Shown here: positions 1 through 6,169 of the stretch, one piece after another
Layout of the letters: every line of letters begins with the position of its first letter
Numbering within the stretch: the stretch's first letter is position 1
Assembly (NCBI GenBank): GCA_025933895.1
Contig: JAICZB010000053.1
Span: 1 to 10,883 of the forward strand
Length of the DNA stretch: 10,883 nt
Source: Thermoleophilia bacterium
GTDB taxonomy: Bacteria > Actinomycetota > Thermoleophilia > Gaiellales > Gaiellaceae
Direction of reading: 5' to 3'
Translations under genes and position numbers: made by a program
The notes under the pieces: generated by a model
Seen by the model: the letters and a program-made list of their open reading frames with translations, nothing else
Told to the model about the DNA's origin: nothing
Database searches by the model: none

Positions 1-49
1 GCACGAGCACCTCCGGCCCGCCGTCCTCGTGGATCCGAACCGCGCGCAC
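1..49 (-). CDS. NAD(P)H:quinone oxidoreductase / zinc-type alcohol dehydrogenase family protein, N-terminal fragment (cut by window edge)
   Basis: Reading leftward from a GTG at 49, the frame gives MRAVRIHEDGGPEVLV before the window ends. The pattern MxAVRxHxxGGPEVL is the hallmark start of medium-chain dehydrogenase/reductase proteins of the quinone oxidoreductase branch, which reduce quinones or enones with NADPH in the cytoplasm. Only 16 residues are present, so the nucleotide-binding fold and any zinc ligands lie outside. The start is supported by a TAGTCT box (complement of 56-61) ending 6 nt before the GTG, as expected for a leaderless actinobacterial mRNA. It diverges from queG across 17 bp. 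The family is fairly sure; the substrate cannot be judged. Confidence 0.72.
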   Translation of the reverse strand, partial: MRAVRIHEDGGPEVLV

Positions 50-55
50 CGCGGC

Positions 56-61
56 AGACTA
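56..61 (-). promoter_or_regulatory. Putative -10 element (TAGTCT) of a leaderless oxidoreductase transcript
   Basis: TAGTCT on the minus strand fits the TANNNT actinobacterial -10 consensus. Six bases (gccgcg) separate it from the GTG at 49, placing transcription start at or within a base of the start codon. No Shine-Dalgarno is present in the 17-bp gap, which fits leaderless translation. Inferred from sequence only. Confidence 0.45.
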
Positions 62-66
62 TCCGT

Positions 67-1083
67 GTGAACCAAGCCGAACTGCAGGCGCTGGCGCGGG
101 AGCTGGGGCTCGACGCGATCGGCGCGGCGCGGGCCGAACCCTATGCCGAGACCGAGCGTCACATCCGCGAGCGGCGCGGACGCGGCCTCTTCGCCGACAT
201 GCGCTTCACGATGGCGAGACCCGAGGAGTCGTGCCATCCCGAGACGCTGCTGCCGGACGCTCGCACCGTGCTCTCGGCAGCGCTCTGCTACTGGCTCCCC
301 GAGCCGGAGCGCCCGGCAGGCAACGGCCGGCTGCCGCGCTACACGTGGTTCGACGGCTACGCCCGGCTGCGGGCAAAGCTCGACGAGCTCGGCCGCCGGC
401 TGTGCCAGGAGGGGGGAGGCGCCTACCGGGTCCTCGTCGACGCGAACCAGCACGTCGACCGCGAGGCGGCGGCGCGCAGCGGTGTCGGCTTCTACGGCAA
501 GAACACGCTTCTCATCACACGGCGCCACGGCTCCTGGGTCGTGCTCGGGACGCTCGTGACGGACGTCGAGCTGGAGCCGACCCCTCCGCTCGACCTCGAC
601 TGCGGTGACTGCCGCCTCTGCATCGACGCCTGTCCGACCGGAGCGCTCGACGAGCCCGGAACCCTCGACTCGACCCGCTGCCTCTCCTACTGGACGCAGG
701 CACCTGAGCCGCCGCCCGCGGAGTACCGGGCCGAGCTCGGAGCGCAGGTCTACGGCTGCGACATCTGCCAGGACGTCTGTCCGTGGAACCGCGGCGTCGA
801 GAAGCGGCGCGCGGGCGAGCCACTGCCGGCGGATGCGACGCCGCACGTCTCCCTCGTCGACTGGTTACGGAGCGATCCGGACGAGCTGAGGCGCCGCTTC
901 GCGCGGCTCTACGTGCCGCGTAACGACGGCCGCCGGCTGCGGCTGAACGCGCTCGTCGCGGCAGGCAACGTGGGTGGGGACGGCGAACGGGACGCGGTGG
1001 TCGCCTGTCTCGACGATCCTGACGGTTCGACCCGCGAGCTCGCCGCGTGGGCGCTCGCACAGCTGGAGCAGCGCGGTGCTTGA
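67..1083 (+). CDS. queG: Epoxyqueuosine reductase QueG
   Basis: QueG catalyses the last step of queuosine synthesis, reducing epoxyqueuosine to queuosine in the wobble position of GUN tRNAs; the family uses cobalamin and two [4Fe-4S] clusters in the cytoplasm. The 338-aa product has the family order: an N-terminal cobalamin-binding region with the VDANQHVDREAAA segment (D125, D131) and the GFYGKNTLL and GSWVVLGTLVTD segments; a ferredoxin-like module with C179, C182, C185 and C189 (CxxCxxCxxxCP), then C205 and C231, C234, C238 (YGCDICQDVCPWN); and a C-terminal HEAT-like stretch (about 290-335) with RLNALVAAGN and RELAAWALAQLE. The length is close to normal for the shorter QueG form. The GTG start at 67 is the first in frame; no clear Shine-Dalgarno precedes it. 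No other queuosine gene is visible. Its stop codon overlaps the start of the following kinase gene. Confidence 0.93.
   Translation: MNQAELQALARELGLDAIGAARAEPYAETERHIRERRGRGLFADMRFTMARPEESCHPETLLPDARTVLSAALCYWLPEPERPAGNGRLPRYTWFDGYARLRAKLDELGRRLCQEGGGAYRVLVDANQHVDREAAARSGVGFYGKNTLLITRRHGSWVVLGTLVTDVELEPTPPLDLDCGDCRLCIDACPTGALDEPGTLDSTRCLSYWTQAPEPPPAEYRAELGAQVYGCDICQDVCPWNRGVEKRRAGEPLPADATPHVSLVDWLRSDPDELRRRFARLYVPRNDGRRLRLNALVAAGNVGGDGERDAVVACLDDPDGSTRELAAWALAQLEQRGA
1065..1068 (+). promoter_or_regulatory. Shine-Dalgarno GGAG that fixes the kinase start
   Basis: GGAG lies inside the last codons of queG, 7 nt before the GTG at 1076. It favours this start over the ATG at 974 in the same frame, which would add 34 non-hydrophobic residues encoded by the shadow of queG. 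Confidence 0.6.
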
Positions 1084-2830
1084 GCGGCCGGGGCGCTGGC
1101 TCGTCCTGTTACGCGCCGTCCTCGTGCTGGTCGGCGCGGTCGCCGTCGGCTTCACGGATTTCCCGCCGTCGTATCGGCCCTGGGCCTGGGCGGTCGTCGG
1201 CTTCTTCGCGGCGGTCACCGTCTTCTCCGGCGCGCTCTCGGCGATCGAGCTGGGACGGATCGACCGCGTTCGCGCGCGAGTGCTGCTGCTCGCGCTCGAT
1301 GCAGTCGCGGCCATCGGCTTCGTCGCGGTGTTCTCGTACCAGAGCGGAGAGCCGTGGCGCGCCCTCTATCTCATCCCGATTGCGGCAGCGGCGCTGCGGT
1401 TCGGGCTCGTGGGCGGCGCCGTCGCCGGTGTCGTGATGACCGGGGCCACGATCGCGATCGACGATCTGGGGCCTGGGCTGCAGTGGCAGACCGCGTTCGC
1501 CCGTGTCCTCGTCGGCATGCTCGCTGGGCTCGTCGTCGGTCGCCTCCGCGACACGGCGAACGCCGAGCGGGGCCGCGCCGAGTCGCGGGCGGCCGAGGCG
1601 GAACGGCTGCGCGACGAGCTGGGCCACCGGGTCGACGTCCTGGAGACCGCGAATCGTTGCGCGAGGGCTCTCGGCTCGTCGCTCGAGCTCGACGAGGCGT
1701 TCGGCGCGTTCATCCGCGAGCTGCGCGGCCTCGTTCCGTTCGAGCGGACGGCGATCGTGCTCGTGGAGGACGAGACCGCGACCACGATGGCCACTGCCGG
1801 GCGCGGCGCGGGCGAGGTCTTTCCGCCCGGGAACGCCGACCCGATTCAGGGCTCCCTGCTGGAGCGCGTGCTGGACGGCAAGATCGTGGTGCGCCGCGAC
1901 ATCACCAAGCGCGAGTACCCGGCCGACGAGCAGCTCCTCGCGCTCGGCCTGCGCAGCGAGCTCGTGACGCCCCTGCTCCTCGGCGCCCGCACGATCGGGA
2001 TGCTGTCGCTCTCGCGCGAGCAGCCCGACGCGTTCAGCGAGGACGAGATCGAGCTCGTCGCGCTGCTCGGCCGCCTCGTCGCGACCGCGGTGCAGAACAT
2101 CCGCGCCTACGAGGCAGAGCGGCGACGCGTCGAGGAACTCGCCCGCCTCTCGCAGCTTCGCGCCGACTTCGTCTCCCTCGTCTCCCACGAGCTGCGCAGT
2201 CCGATGGCCGCCGTCATCGGGGCTGCGCGCACGCTGCAGGATCGCTGGCGGATGCTCTCGGCCGCGCAGCGCGAGTCGTTTCTTGCGCTCATCGGGGACG
2301 AGACCTCACGGCTTGCGGAGCTCGTCGGAGACGTGCTCGACACGTCCCGAATCGAGGCGGGGACGTTCAGCTATCGCTTCGAGGAGGTCGATCTCGGTCG
2401 GGTCGTCGACGAGGCGGTCGAGACGGCGGTTCTCGCGCAGCAGGAGGTACCGGTCGTCGCCTCGGTGGTCGGCCGCATCCCGGCGATCCGCGGCGACCGG
2501 GCACGACTCCGGCAGGTGCTCGGCAACCTGATCGAGAACGCGGTCAAGTACTCGCCGGAGGGCGGCGAGGTGCGCATCTCGGCGGCAGCGGCCAACGGCG
2601 CGGTGCGGATCGCGGTGAGGGACGCCGGTCCGGGGATCCCGCCCGAGCAGCAGACCCGCATCTTCGAGAAGTTCGCGCGCGCGGAGGTGGAGGGCGGCTC
2701 GAAGCCGGGATCGGGGCTCGGCCTGTTCATCGCCCGCTCGATCGCGGAGGCCCACGGGGGCTCGCTCGACGTGAGCTCCGGCGCCGAGCCGGGCTCGACC
2801 TTCACGCTCACGCTGCCCGCCGGGCGATAG
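1076..2830 (+). CDS. Membrane-anchored GAF-domain sensor histidine kinase
   Basis: The 584-aa product is a two-component sensor kinase. Residues about 7-160 form five or six hydrophobic segments with almost no extracytoplasmic loops, so sensing is probably within the membrane or cytoplasmic. A charged helix (about 160-190, rich in AERxRAES) links to a GAF domain (about 190-345). The HisKA dimerisation domain follows, with VSHELRSPMAAVIG and phospho-acceptor H371. The ATPase domain has the N box (N488 in NLIENAVKYSPEGG), G1 (D516 in DAGPGIP), the F box (IFEKFAR) and G2 (GSGLGL, 545-550). All catalytic motifs look intact. The gene begins 8 nt before the end of queG, suggesting translational coupling. 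No response regulator is adjacent, so it is an orphan kinase here. Signal and partner are unknown. Confidence 0.92.
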   Translation: MLERPGRWLVLLRAVLVLVGAVAVGFTDFPPSYRPWAWAVVGFFAAVTVFSGALSAIELGRIDRVRARVLLLALDAVAAIGFVAVFSYQSGEPWRALYLIPIAAAALRFGLVGGAVAGVVMTGATIAIDDLGPGLQWQTAFARVLVGMLAGLVVGRLRDTANAERGRAESRAAEAERLRDELGHRVDVLETANRCARALGSSLELDEAFGAFIRELRGLVPFERTAIVLVEDETATTMATAGRGAGEVFPPGNADPIQGSLLERVLDGKIVVRRDITKREYPADEQLLALGLRSELVTPLLLGARTIGMLSLSREQPDAFSEDEIELVALLGRLVATAVQNIRAYEAERRRVEELARLSQLRADFVSLVSHELRSPMAAVIGAARTLQDRWRMLSAAQRESFLALIGDETSRLAELVGDVLDTSRIEAGTFSYRFEEVDLGRVVDEAVETAVLAQQEVPVVASVVGRIPAIRGDRARLRQVLGNLIENAVKYSPEGGEVRISAAAANGAVRIAVRDAGPGIPPEQQTRIFEKFARAEVEGGSKPGSGLGLFIARSIAEAHGGSLDVSSGAEPGSTFTLTLPAGR

Positions 2831-2855
2831 CGGGCGACGGACTATCTGCACGAGG

Positions 2856-2889
2856 TGAGCCCGAGTCGCCGACGACGGCTCGGGGCTCA
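2856..2889 (+). terminator. Rho-independent-like hairpin after the queG-kinase pair
   Basis: TGAG-CCCGAGTCG pairs with CGGCTCGGG-CTCA (one G.T pair, one bulged G at 2885) around a 7-nt loop (2869-2875), giving a 13-bp GC-rich stem 25 nt after the kinase stop. No T run follows, which is common for actinobacterial terminators. Because converging minus-strand genes lie to the right, it could act from either side. Confidence 0.6.
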
Positions 2890-2906
2890 TGCGCTCAGGA
2901 GGTTCG

Positions 2907-2938
2907 TCCGCCCTGCGCTTCTAGATGGCGAGGGCGGA
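2907..2938 (-). terminator. Inverted repeat spanning the stop codon of the 26-codon ORF
   Basis: TCCGCCCT (2907-2914) and AGGGCGGA (2931-2938) form a perfect 8-bp stem with a 16-nt loop. On the minus strand the TAG stop of the small ORF at 2921-3001 lies in the loop, so the hairpin ends that transcript neatly. A T run is absent. It may be a terminator or a transcript-stabilising 3' end. Confidence 0.4.
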
Positions 2939-3001
2939 CCCGGCGGGAAGACCGACGTTGTGCACCGCCGCCGTGAAGAACACGGCTAGTACGCGCTTCA
3001 T
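2921..3001 (-). CDS. Putative 26-residue peptide with strong ribosome binding site
   Basis: An ATG at 3001 opens a frame coding for a 26-residue peptide that begins MKRVLAVFFTAAVHNVG and ends GSALAI, followed by TAG. A Shine-Dalgarno (AGGGGG, complement of 3009-3014) sits 7 nt upstream, far better than those of most genes in this window. The N-terminus is signal-like (basic MKR, then a hydrophobic run), but the peptide is too short for a normal secreted protein. A hairpin (2907-2938) surrounds its stop and a DosR-like box lies about 80 bp upstream. I do not recognise a family. It may be a small membrane peptide, a leader peptide or a chance ORF; the combination of signals makes it worth listing. 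Confidence 0.42.
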   Translation of the reverse strand: MKRVLAVFFTAAVHNVGLPAGSALAI

Positions 3002-3079
3002 GAGTAGACCCCCTTGTGGTGCGTCTCGTTTCCGTTCGACTGCGGACGCAAGGTCGCACACCAGCAGACCGCGATCAAT

Positions 3080-3093
3080 CAGACTTTGGTCCT
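3080..3093. promoter_or_regulatory. DosR/NarL-family-like operator candidate
   Basis: CAGACTTTGGTCCT matches the known mycobacterial DosR (DevR) box pattern GGGACTTTNGTCCC at 10 of the 13 defined positions, keeping the GACTTTNGTCC core. It lies about 80-90 bp upstream of the ATG at 3001 on the minus strand. One such match can arise by chance, so this is only a candidate. Confidence 0.25.
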
Positions 3094-3104
3094 ACCGCCC
3101 GAGA

Positions 3105-3293
3105 TCAGCCGTGCTGCGGTGCGTACGCTCGGTTGAGCCACAGTCGCAGGCGGCGCGGGGGGCTCGGCCGAGGCGACGCCGCTTCGGCGTCGCGCAGCTG
3201 GTTCCACAGCTCCTGCTTGCGTAGCGCCACCGAGACACGCTCGGCGTGGTCGATCGCTCAGCTGTGGTACGTGGGGATGTCGATGCGGGGCAT
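3105..3293 (-). pseudogene. Possible broken small ORF: 63-codon frame with in-frame TGA at codon 12
   Basis: Starting at ATG 3293, 14 nt past the pafBC stop, the frame reads MPRIDIPTYHS, then TGA (3258-3260), then continues in the same frame for 50 codons to a TGA at 3105. The downstream part contains AIDHAERVSVALRKQELWNQ and RRLRLWLNRAYAPQHG. Its composition (amphipathic, Arg/Leu-rich, two Trp) looks protein-like and differs from the Arg/Pro/Ser-rich frames typical of GC-rich noise. No good Shine-Dalgarno precedes 3293; an internal GTG could start a shorter product. It may be a decayed small gene, two unrelated fragments or chance. No function can be given. Confidence 0.3.
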
Positions 3294-3306
3294 TGACGCA
3301 AGCGTA

Positions 3307-5328
3307 TTACGCGCGCACGCGCATGCGCTCGACTCCGAGCTCCTTCGCCAGGGCCCTGGCACGCTCGGCCACGGAGTGCCGCAGCTCTTCCGGCTCGAGC
3401 AGGACGGCCTCGCCGCGCAGCGACAGCACCTCGCTCTCGAGCCACTCGTCGCTGCCGACCGGGATCTCGCGGACGGCTGATCCGTCGGCGAGAGGCCGTG
3501 CACCGCGCTCGATCGCCCAGCGCGCGATCGCCTTGTCGTGCAGCAGCTTCGCGGTGCGCGCGTCGCGGAGCCGCGTCGGCTCGAATCCCTCGCGGGCCTC
3601 GAACCGCTCCCGTGTCAGCTTCGCGCTCCGCATCCGGTCGAGGCGGAACGAGCGGGCACCGTCGCTCGTCCGGTCCCACGTGTGGACGTACCAGTTGGGC
3701 AATTGCCTCTCGAGCGAGTACGGCTCGACGAGCCGTGTCGAGGGCTCGGAATCTGCCTCCTTCTGGTACTCGATCTCGACGAGCCGCCGCTCGCGCATGC
3801 CGCGCGCGAGACGCGAGACGAGGTCGACCTCCTCCGTGCCGACGTGCGGCTCGGGCGTTCGCGCGAGCTCGAACTGGCCGAACGTCTCCTCGAGCTTCTT
3901 GCGGACGCGGGAGAGAGGCGTGTGCGCGTCGGCCGCGATCATCGGCCCGACGTACTCGAGCGCGAGCCGGATTGCGCGTGCCTCGAGCGGCGTCAGCCGC
4001 GGCGCGGCGCGGAACGTGTCGCCCCAGAGCTCCTTGTCGACGTGGACGGAGCCGTCGGTCAGCTCTGCGTAGACCGTGTAGCAGCCGCCGCCGAAGTTGA
4101 CGAGGTTGAGGAGAGACAGGTGCTCCTCGAGCTCCTCCGCCGGGATCGACGGGAAGCGCTCGAGCAGCTCCGACGCGGGGATCTCGGCGTCCCGCTCCTC
4201 GCCACACGCGGCGAGCAGATACGCGAGCAGCGCCTGGAGAACCGCGAAGCGCTCGGGGGCCACGGGACCGGCGGGGCGGTCGGGGCTGCCGTCGACGCTT
4301 TCCGCGACCGCCGCTTCGCGTGCCGGCCGCGGCGACTCGCCCTCGTGCCGCTCGCGCACGCGCCGCAGCGCGGCCGCGACGTCCCTCTTCAGCTCCGCCG
4401 GCTCGAGCGGCACCGCACGGCCGTTCTGCCGCAGCACCCACGAGGCGAGCTGCGGGATGGAGGAATAGTCGGTCACGAAGACGCCGTCCTCGAGCCTTCC
4501 CGTCGCCCCGAAGACGCGCCGCACCCACCAGGCGGTGTCGCCGCGCACCTCGATCCGTGCTGTGCCGACGATGTCCCCGATCTGCCACGGCGGCCGGCCG
4601 CGGTAGATCTCGACGTCGAAGTCCGCCGGCGCGCGGAAGTCGCGCTCGCGCCGCGTCGCGAATTTGATGTCGCCGCGGATCCTGGAGACGCGGAACGTGC
4701 GGATCTCCTCGCGGTCGAGGTCGTGACCGACGACGTACCAGAGCCCGTTGTCGCTGAGGAGGGCGTAGGGGTTCAGCGTCCGCTCGCTCTCCTCGTCCCG
4801 CGAGATCGACCAGTAGTCGAAGCGGACGGTGCGCTGCTTCGAGATCGCGTTCTCGAGCTTCGCCAGCCGTCCCGGCGTCTCGGGGGAGTAGTCGGGGTCG
4901 AGCACCTCGACGCGGCTCGCGGTCTCGGTCGGCGCCTCGACGAAGCCGGGACGTCCGAGCGCGAGGTTCTGGAGCGCGAGACGGAGCGGCTCGGCGTATG
5001 CGAACTTCCCCTCGAGGAGGTAGAACGCGGTCTGGAGCGCGGCGAGCTCCTCGTCCTCGAGCTCGAGCTGGGGGAGGAAGTACTGCTCGGAGCGGAGCGT
5101 GTAGAGCTCCTCGCCGGTGAACTCGTCGCGCTGCGACTGCAGCGGGACGCCGAGCGAGAGCAGTTCGGCGCGGTCGGAGTAGAAGCGGCGCGCGAAGGCC
5201 TCGTCCGACATCTCGGAGTAGCCCTCGACGTTCGACTTCACGTCGCGCGCCGTGAGAGCGCGGCGCTCGGCCATGAGAAAGGCGACGAGCGAGAGCTGCC
5301 GGATCAGCTTGTCCGTGTCGTGCGACAC
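3307..5328 (-). CDS. pafBC: PafB-PafC fusion: WYL-domain transcriptional regulator with two WYL modules
   Basis: The 673-aa protein consists of two similar halves, each with an N-terminal helix-turn-helix region followed by a WYL domain. The first half opens with LIRQLSLVAFLMAERRALTARDV and carries LWYVVGHD (W197-Y198-V199) with FRVSRIRG after it. A proline/acidic linker (about 335-360) leads to the second half, with NWYVHTWD (W546-Y547-V548) and FRLDRMRSA. Mycobacterial PafB and PafC form a heterodimeric activator of the RecA/LexA-independent DNA-damage response, and fused single-chain forms are known in other actinobacteria, so this length and order fit PafBC. In both halves the WYL leucine is valine. 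The GTG start at 5328 is the only choice because a TAG stops the frame 15 nt upstream. It is not beside proteasome genes here. Target genes are inferred from family knowledge only. Confidence 0.87.
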   Translation of the reverse strand: MSHDTDKLIRQLSLVAFLMAERRALTARDVKSNVEGYSEMSDEAFARRFYSDRAELLSLGVPLQSQRDEFTGEELYTLRSEQYFLPQLELEDEELAALQTAFYLLEGKFAYAEPLRLALQNLALGRPGFVEAPTETASRVEVLDPDYSPETPGRLAKLENAISKQRTVRFDYWSISRDEESERTLNPYALLSDNGLWYVVGHDLDREEIRTFRVSRIRGDIKFATRRERDFRAPADFDVEIYRGRPPWQIGDIVGTARIEVRGDTAWWVRRVFGATGRLEDGVFVTDYSSIPQLASWVLRQNGRAVPLEPAELKRDVAAALRRVRERHEGESPRPAREAAVAESVDGSPDRPAGPVAPERFAVLQALLAYLLAACGEERDAEIPASELLERFPSIPAEELEEHLSLLNLVNFGGGCYTVYAELTDGSVHVDKELWGDTFRAAPRLTPLEARAIRLALEYVGPMIAADAHTPLSRVRKKLEETFGQFELARTPEPHVGTEEVDLVSRLARGMRERRLVEIEYQKEADSEPSTRLVEPYSLERQLPNWYVHTWDRTSDGARSFRLDRMRSAKLTRERFEAREGFEPTRLRDARTAKLLHDKAIARWAIERGARPLADGSAVREIPVGSDEWLESEVLSLRGEAVLLEPEELRHSVAERARALAKELGVERMRVRA

Positions 5329-5337
5329 CCGCGCCGG

Positions 5338-5343
5338 ACACTA
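5338..5343 (-). promoter_or_regulatory. Putative -10 element (TAGTGT) of pafBC
   Basis: TAGTGT on the minus strand ends 9 nt before the pafBC GTG, giving a leaderless or nearly leaderless mRNA. No Shine-Dalgarno exists in this space. A -35 element is not evident. Confidence 0.35.
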
Positions 5344-5354
5344 CAGCGGCGCGG

Positions 5355-5382
5355 CTGTGGATCGCAGCTGTGGATAACGCAG
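5355..5382. repeat. Tandem repeat with DnaA-box-like units upstream of pafBC
   Basis: CTGTGGATCGCAG (5355-5367) is followed directly by CTGTGGATAACGCAG (5368-5382); the copies differ by a 2-nt insertion. The second contains TGTGGATAA (5369-5377), the exact complement of the classical DnaA box TTATCCACA; the first has TGTGGATCG (7 of 9). The repeat is about 30 bp upstream of the pafBC start, within the range of a regulatory site. Confidence 0.5.
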
Positions 5383-5561
5383 AAGCGGGTGACGCAGGTC
5401 GAAGCTCCGACCATCCGCTGCGAGCCGACCCGTTTCGGGGACGCAGCTCCGTGCGGCGGCAGCACGTGGTAAGTCTGAGTGCCCTGAGAGAAAGAAGGTC
5501 CGATCTGCGCGCGGCACCGCGTCTCGCGGAACACGCCGTCAACGCCGTCACGCTCCAGTCA

Positions 5562-5576
5562 CGGTAGCTGCTACCG
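5562..5576. promoter_or_regulatory. Operator-like palindrome, copy 1 (CGGTAGCTGCTACCG)
   Basis: A perfect inverted repeat, CGGTAGC-T-GCTACCG, of odd length. Its twin lies 43 bp away, centre to centre, which is about four helical turns, so a dimeric regulator could occupy both on one DNA face. It could also fold as a 6-bp, 3-nt-loop RNA hairpin. Confidence 0.4.
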
Positions 5577-5604
5577 GCCGGCGCGGTTCGTCAGCGTTTC
5601 GTGA

Positions 5605-5619
5605 CGGTAACTGCTACCG
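5605..5619. promoter_or_regulatory. Operator-like palindrome, copy 2 (CGGTAACTGCTACCG)
   Basis: Identical to copy 1 except for one base (A for G at 5610), which breaks one arm pair. It lies 18 bp beyond the stop of the Cys3His protein gene. The similarity of two spaced copies in otherwise unlike DNA argues for a functional site or a small repeat family. Confidence 0.4.
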
Positions 5620-5637
5620 CGGGACTGAGATAACCAG

Positions 5638-6120
5638 CTACGCCGCGGCTTTGGTCTCGAGGTGCTGGTGCGACGGGCAGTAGTCGCGTTCCGGCAGCGG
5701 TGTCCGCTGGCACGGCTTGCCCTTGCGTGTCGTGGCCCGGCACCGGGCGACTCCGCCGTCGAGCAGGCCGGACTCGATCTGCTCCTCGATGAAGTCGACC
5801 GCGGCCTTCACGCCCTCCTGCACCGCCCACGCGACCTGAGCCTGCGCGGTGATGGGGAAGAAGCGGCGGATGTCCTGGAACAGTGCCCGATCGGGTTTGG
5901 CGAAATAGAGAGGATCGGTGGCCAGCCGCTCCATGGTCTGCTCGCAGGCAATGAGCACGCCGCGGCGCGATTCCAGCTGGGTCTCCCGGTCGGCGTACGG
6001 ATCGATCATGTCCTTCACGGACCGGTAAATGGCCCGTGAGTATTGATACATGCACTGCTGCAACTGGGCAGTTCTCTCTTCGATCACTTGCGTATCCGTC
6101 TCCTCCCGCAGACCCCGCAA
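5638..6120 (-). CDS. Uncharacterised 160-aa protein with C-terminal Cys3His zinc-binding-like motif (DUF5763-like tail)
   Basis: Residues 1-126 look largely helical, with charged and aromatic stretches (QQCMYQYSRAIYRSVKDMI, FQDIRRFFPITAQAQVAW) and no signal peptide or membrane segment. The C-terminus has CRATTRKGKPCQRT and DYCPSH, giving C127-x9-C137-x10-C148-x2-H151, a pattern shared with short zinc-binding modules of the DUF5763 type (C..TxxGxxC...yC..H). The function is unknown; such tails are found attached to varied domains. The start is TTG at 6120: no ATG or GTG lies upstream in frame before a stop at 6193. The ATG at codon 24 is an alternative. A promoter with 17-bp spacing lies about 50 nt upstream. 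The DNA appears somewhat richer in A+T than its neighbours, which may hint at separate ancestry. The protein-like composition makes the gene credible. Confidence 0.72.
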   Translation of the reverse strand: MRGLREETDTQVIEERTAQLQQCMYQYSRAIYRSVKDMIDPYADRETQLESRRGVLIACEQTMERLATDPLYFAKPDRALFQDIRRFFPITAQAQVAWAVQEGVKAAVDFIEEQIESGLLDGGVARCRATTRKGKPCQRTPLPERDYCPSHQHLETKAAA

Positions 6121-6169
6121 GGCCCTATTGAAGCCGATTCTCGACGGGCTCCCCTGTCGCCCGGACTCG

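Larger units (their letters stand above)
5329..5637. other. 309-bp intergenic region between pafBC and the Cys3His protein gene
   Basis: No convincing gene is visible. It holds the pafBC promoter candidate, the DnaA-box-like tandem repeat, a perfect tandem 9-mer ACGCCGTCA (5533-5541 and 5542-5550) and two near-identical palindromes (5562-5576 and 5605-5619). The middle stretch, about 5383-5530, shows nothing I can name. The open frames crossing it have noise-like Arg/Ser-rich composition. Confidence 0.5.

Noticed and set aside
974..1075. Upstream ATG start for the histidine kinase
   Set aside because: It would lie deep inside queG without a ribosome site and add a polar Ser/Arg-rich stretch; the GTG at 1076 has GGAG at 7 nt and begins the membrane region.
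2925..3224. 99-codon plus-strand frame in the gap after the kinase
   Set aside because: Arg/Ser/Pro-rich with no motif and no good ribosome site; the opposite strand has better supported small frames.
5355..5382. Replication origin
   Set aside because: Only two DnaA-like boxes are present, with no AT-rich unwinding region and no dnaA, dnaN or parAB genes nearby.
3538..5472. Long open frame on the plus strand opposite pafBC (644 codons)
   Set aside because: Composition is dominated by Arg, Leu, Glu and Val repeats with no recognisable motif, and it is the antisense shadow of the well-supported pafBC gene in GC-rich DNA.
3092..5551. Very long minus-strand frame (819 codons) overlapping pafBC
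   Set aside because: It is an Arg/Ala-rich out-of-frame shadow; pafBC in another frame has clear WYL motifs.
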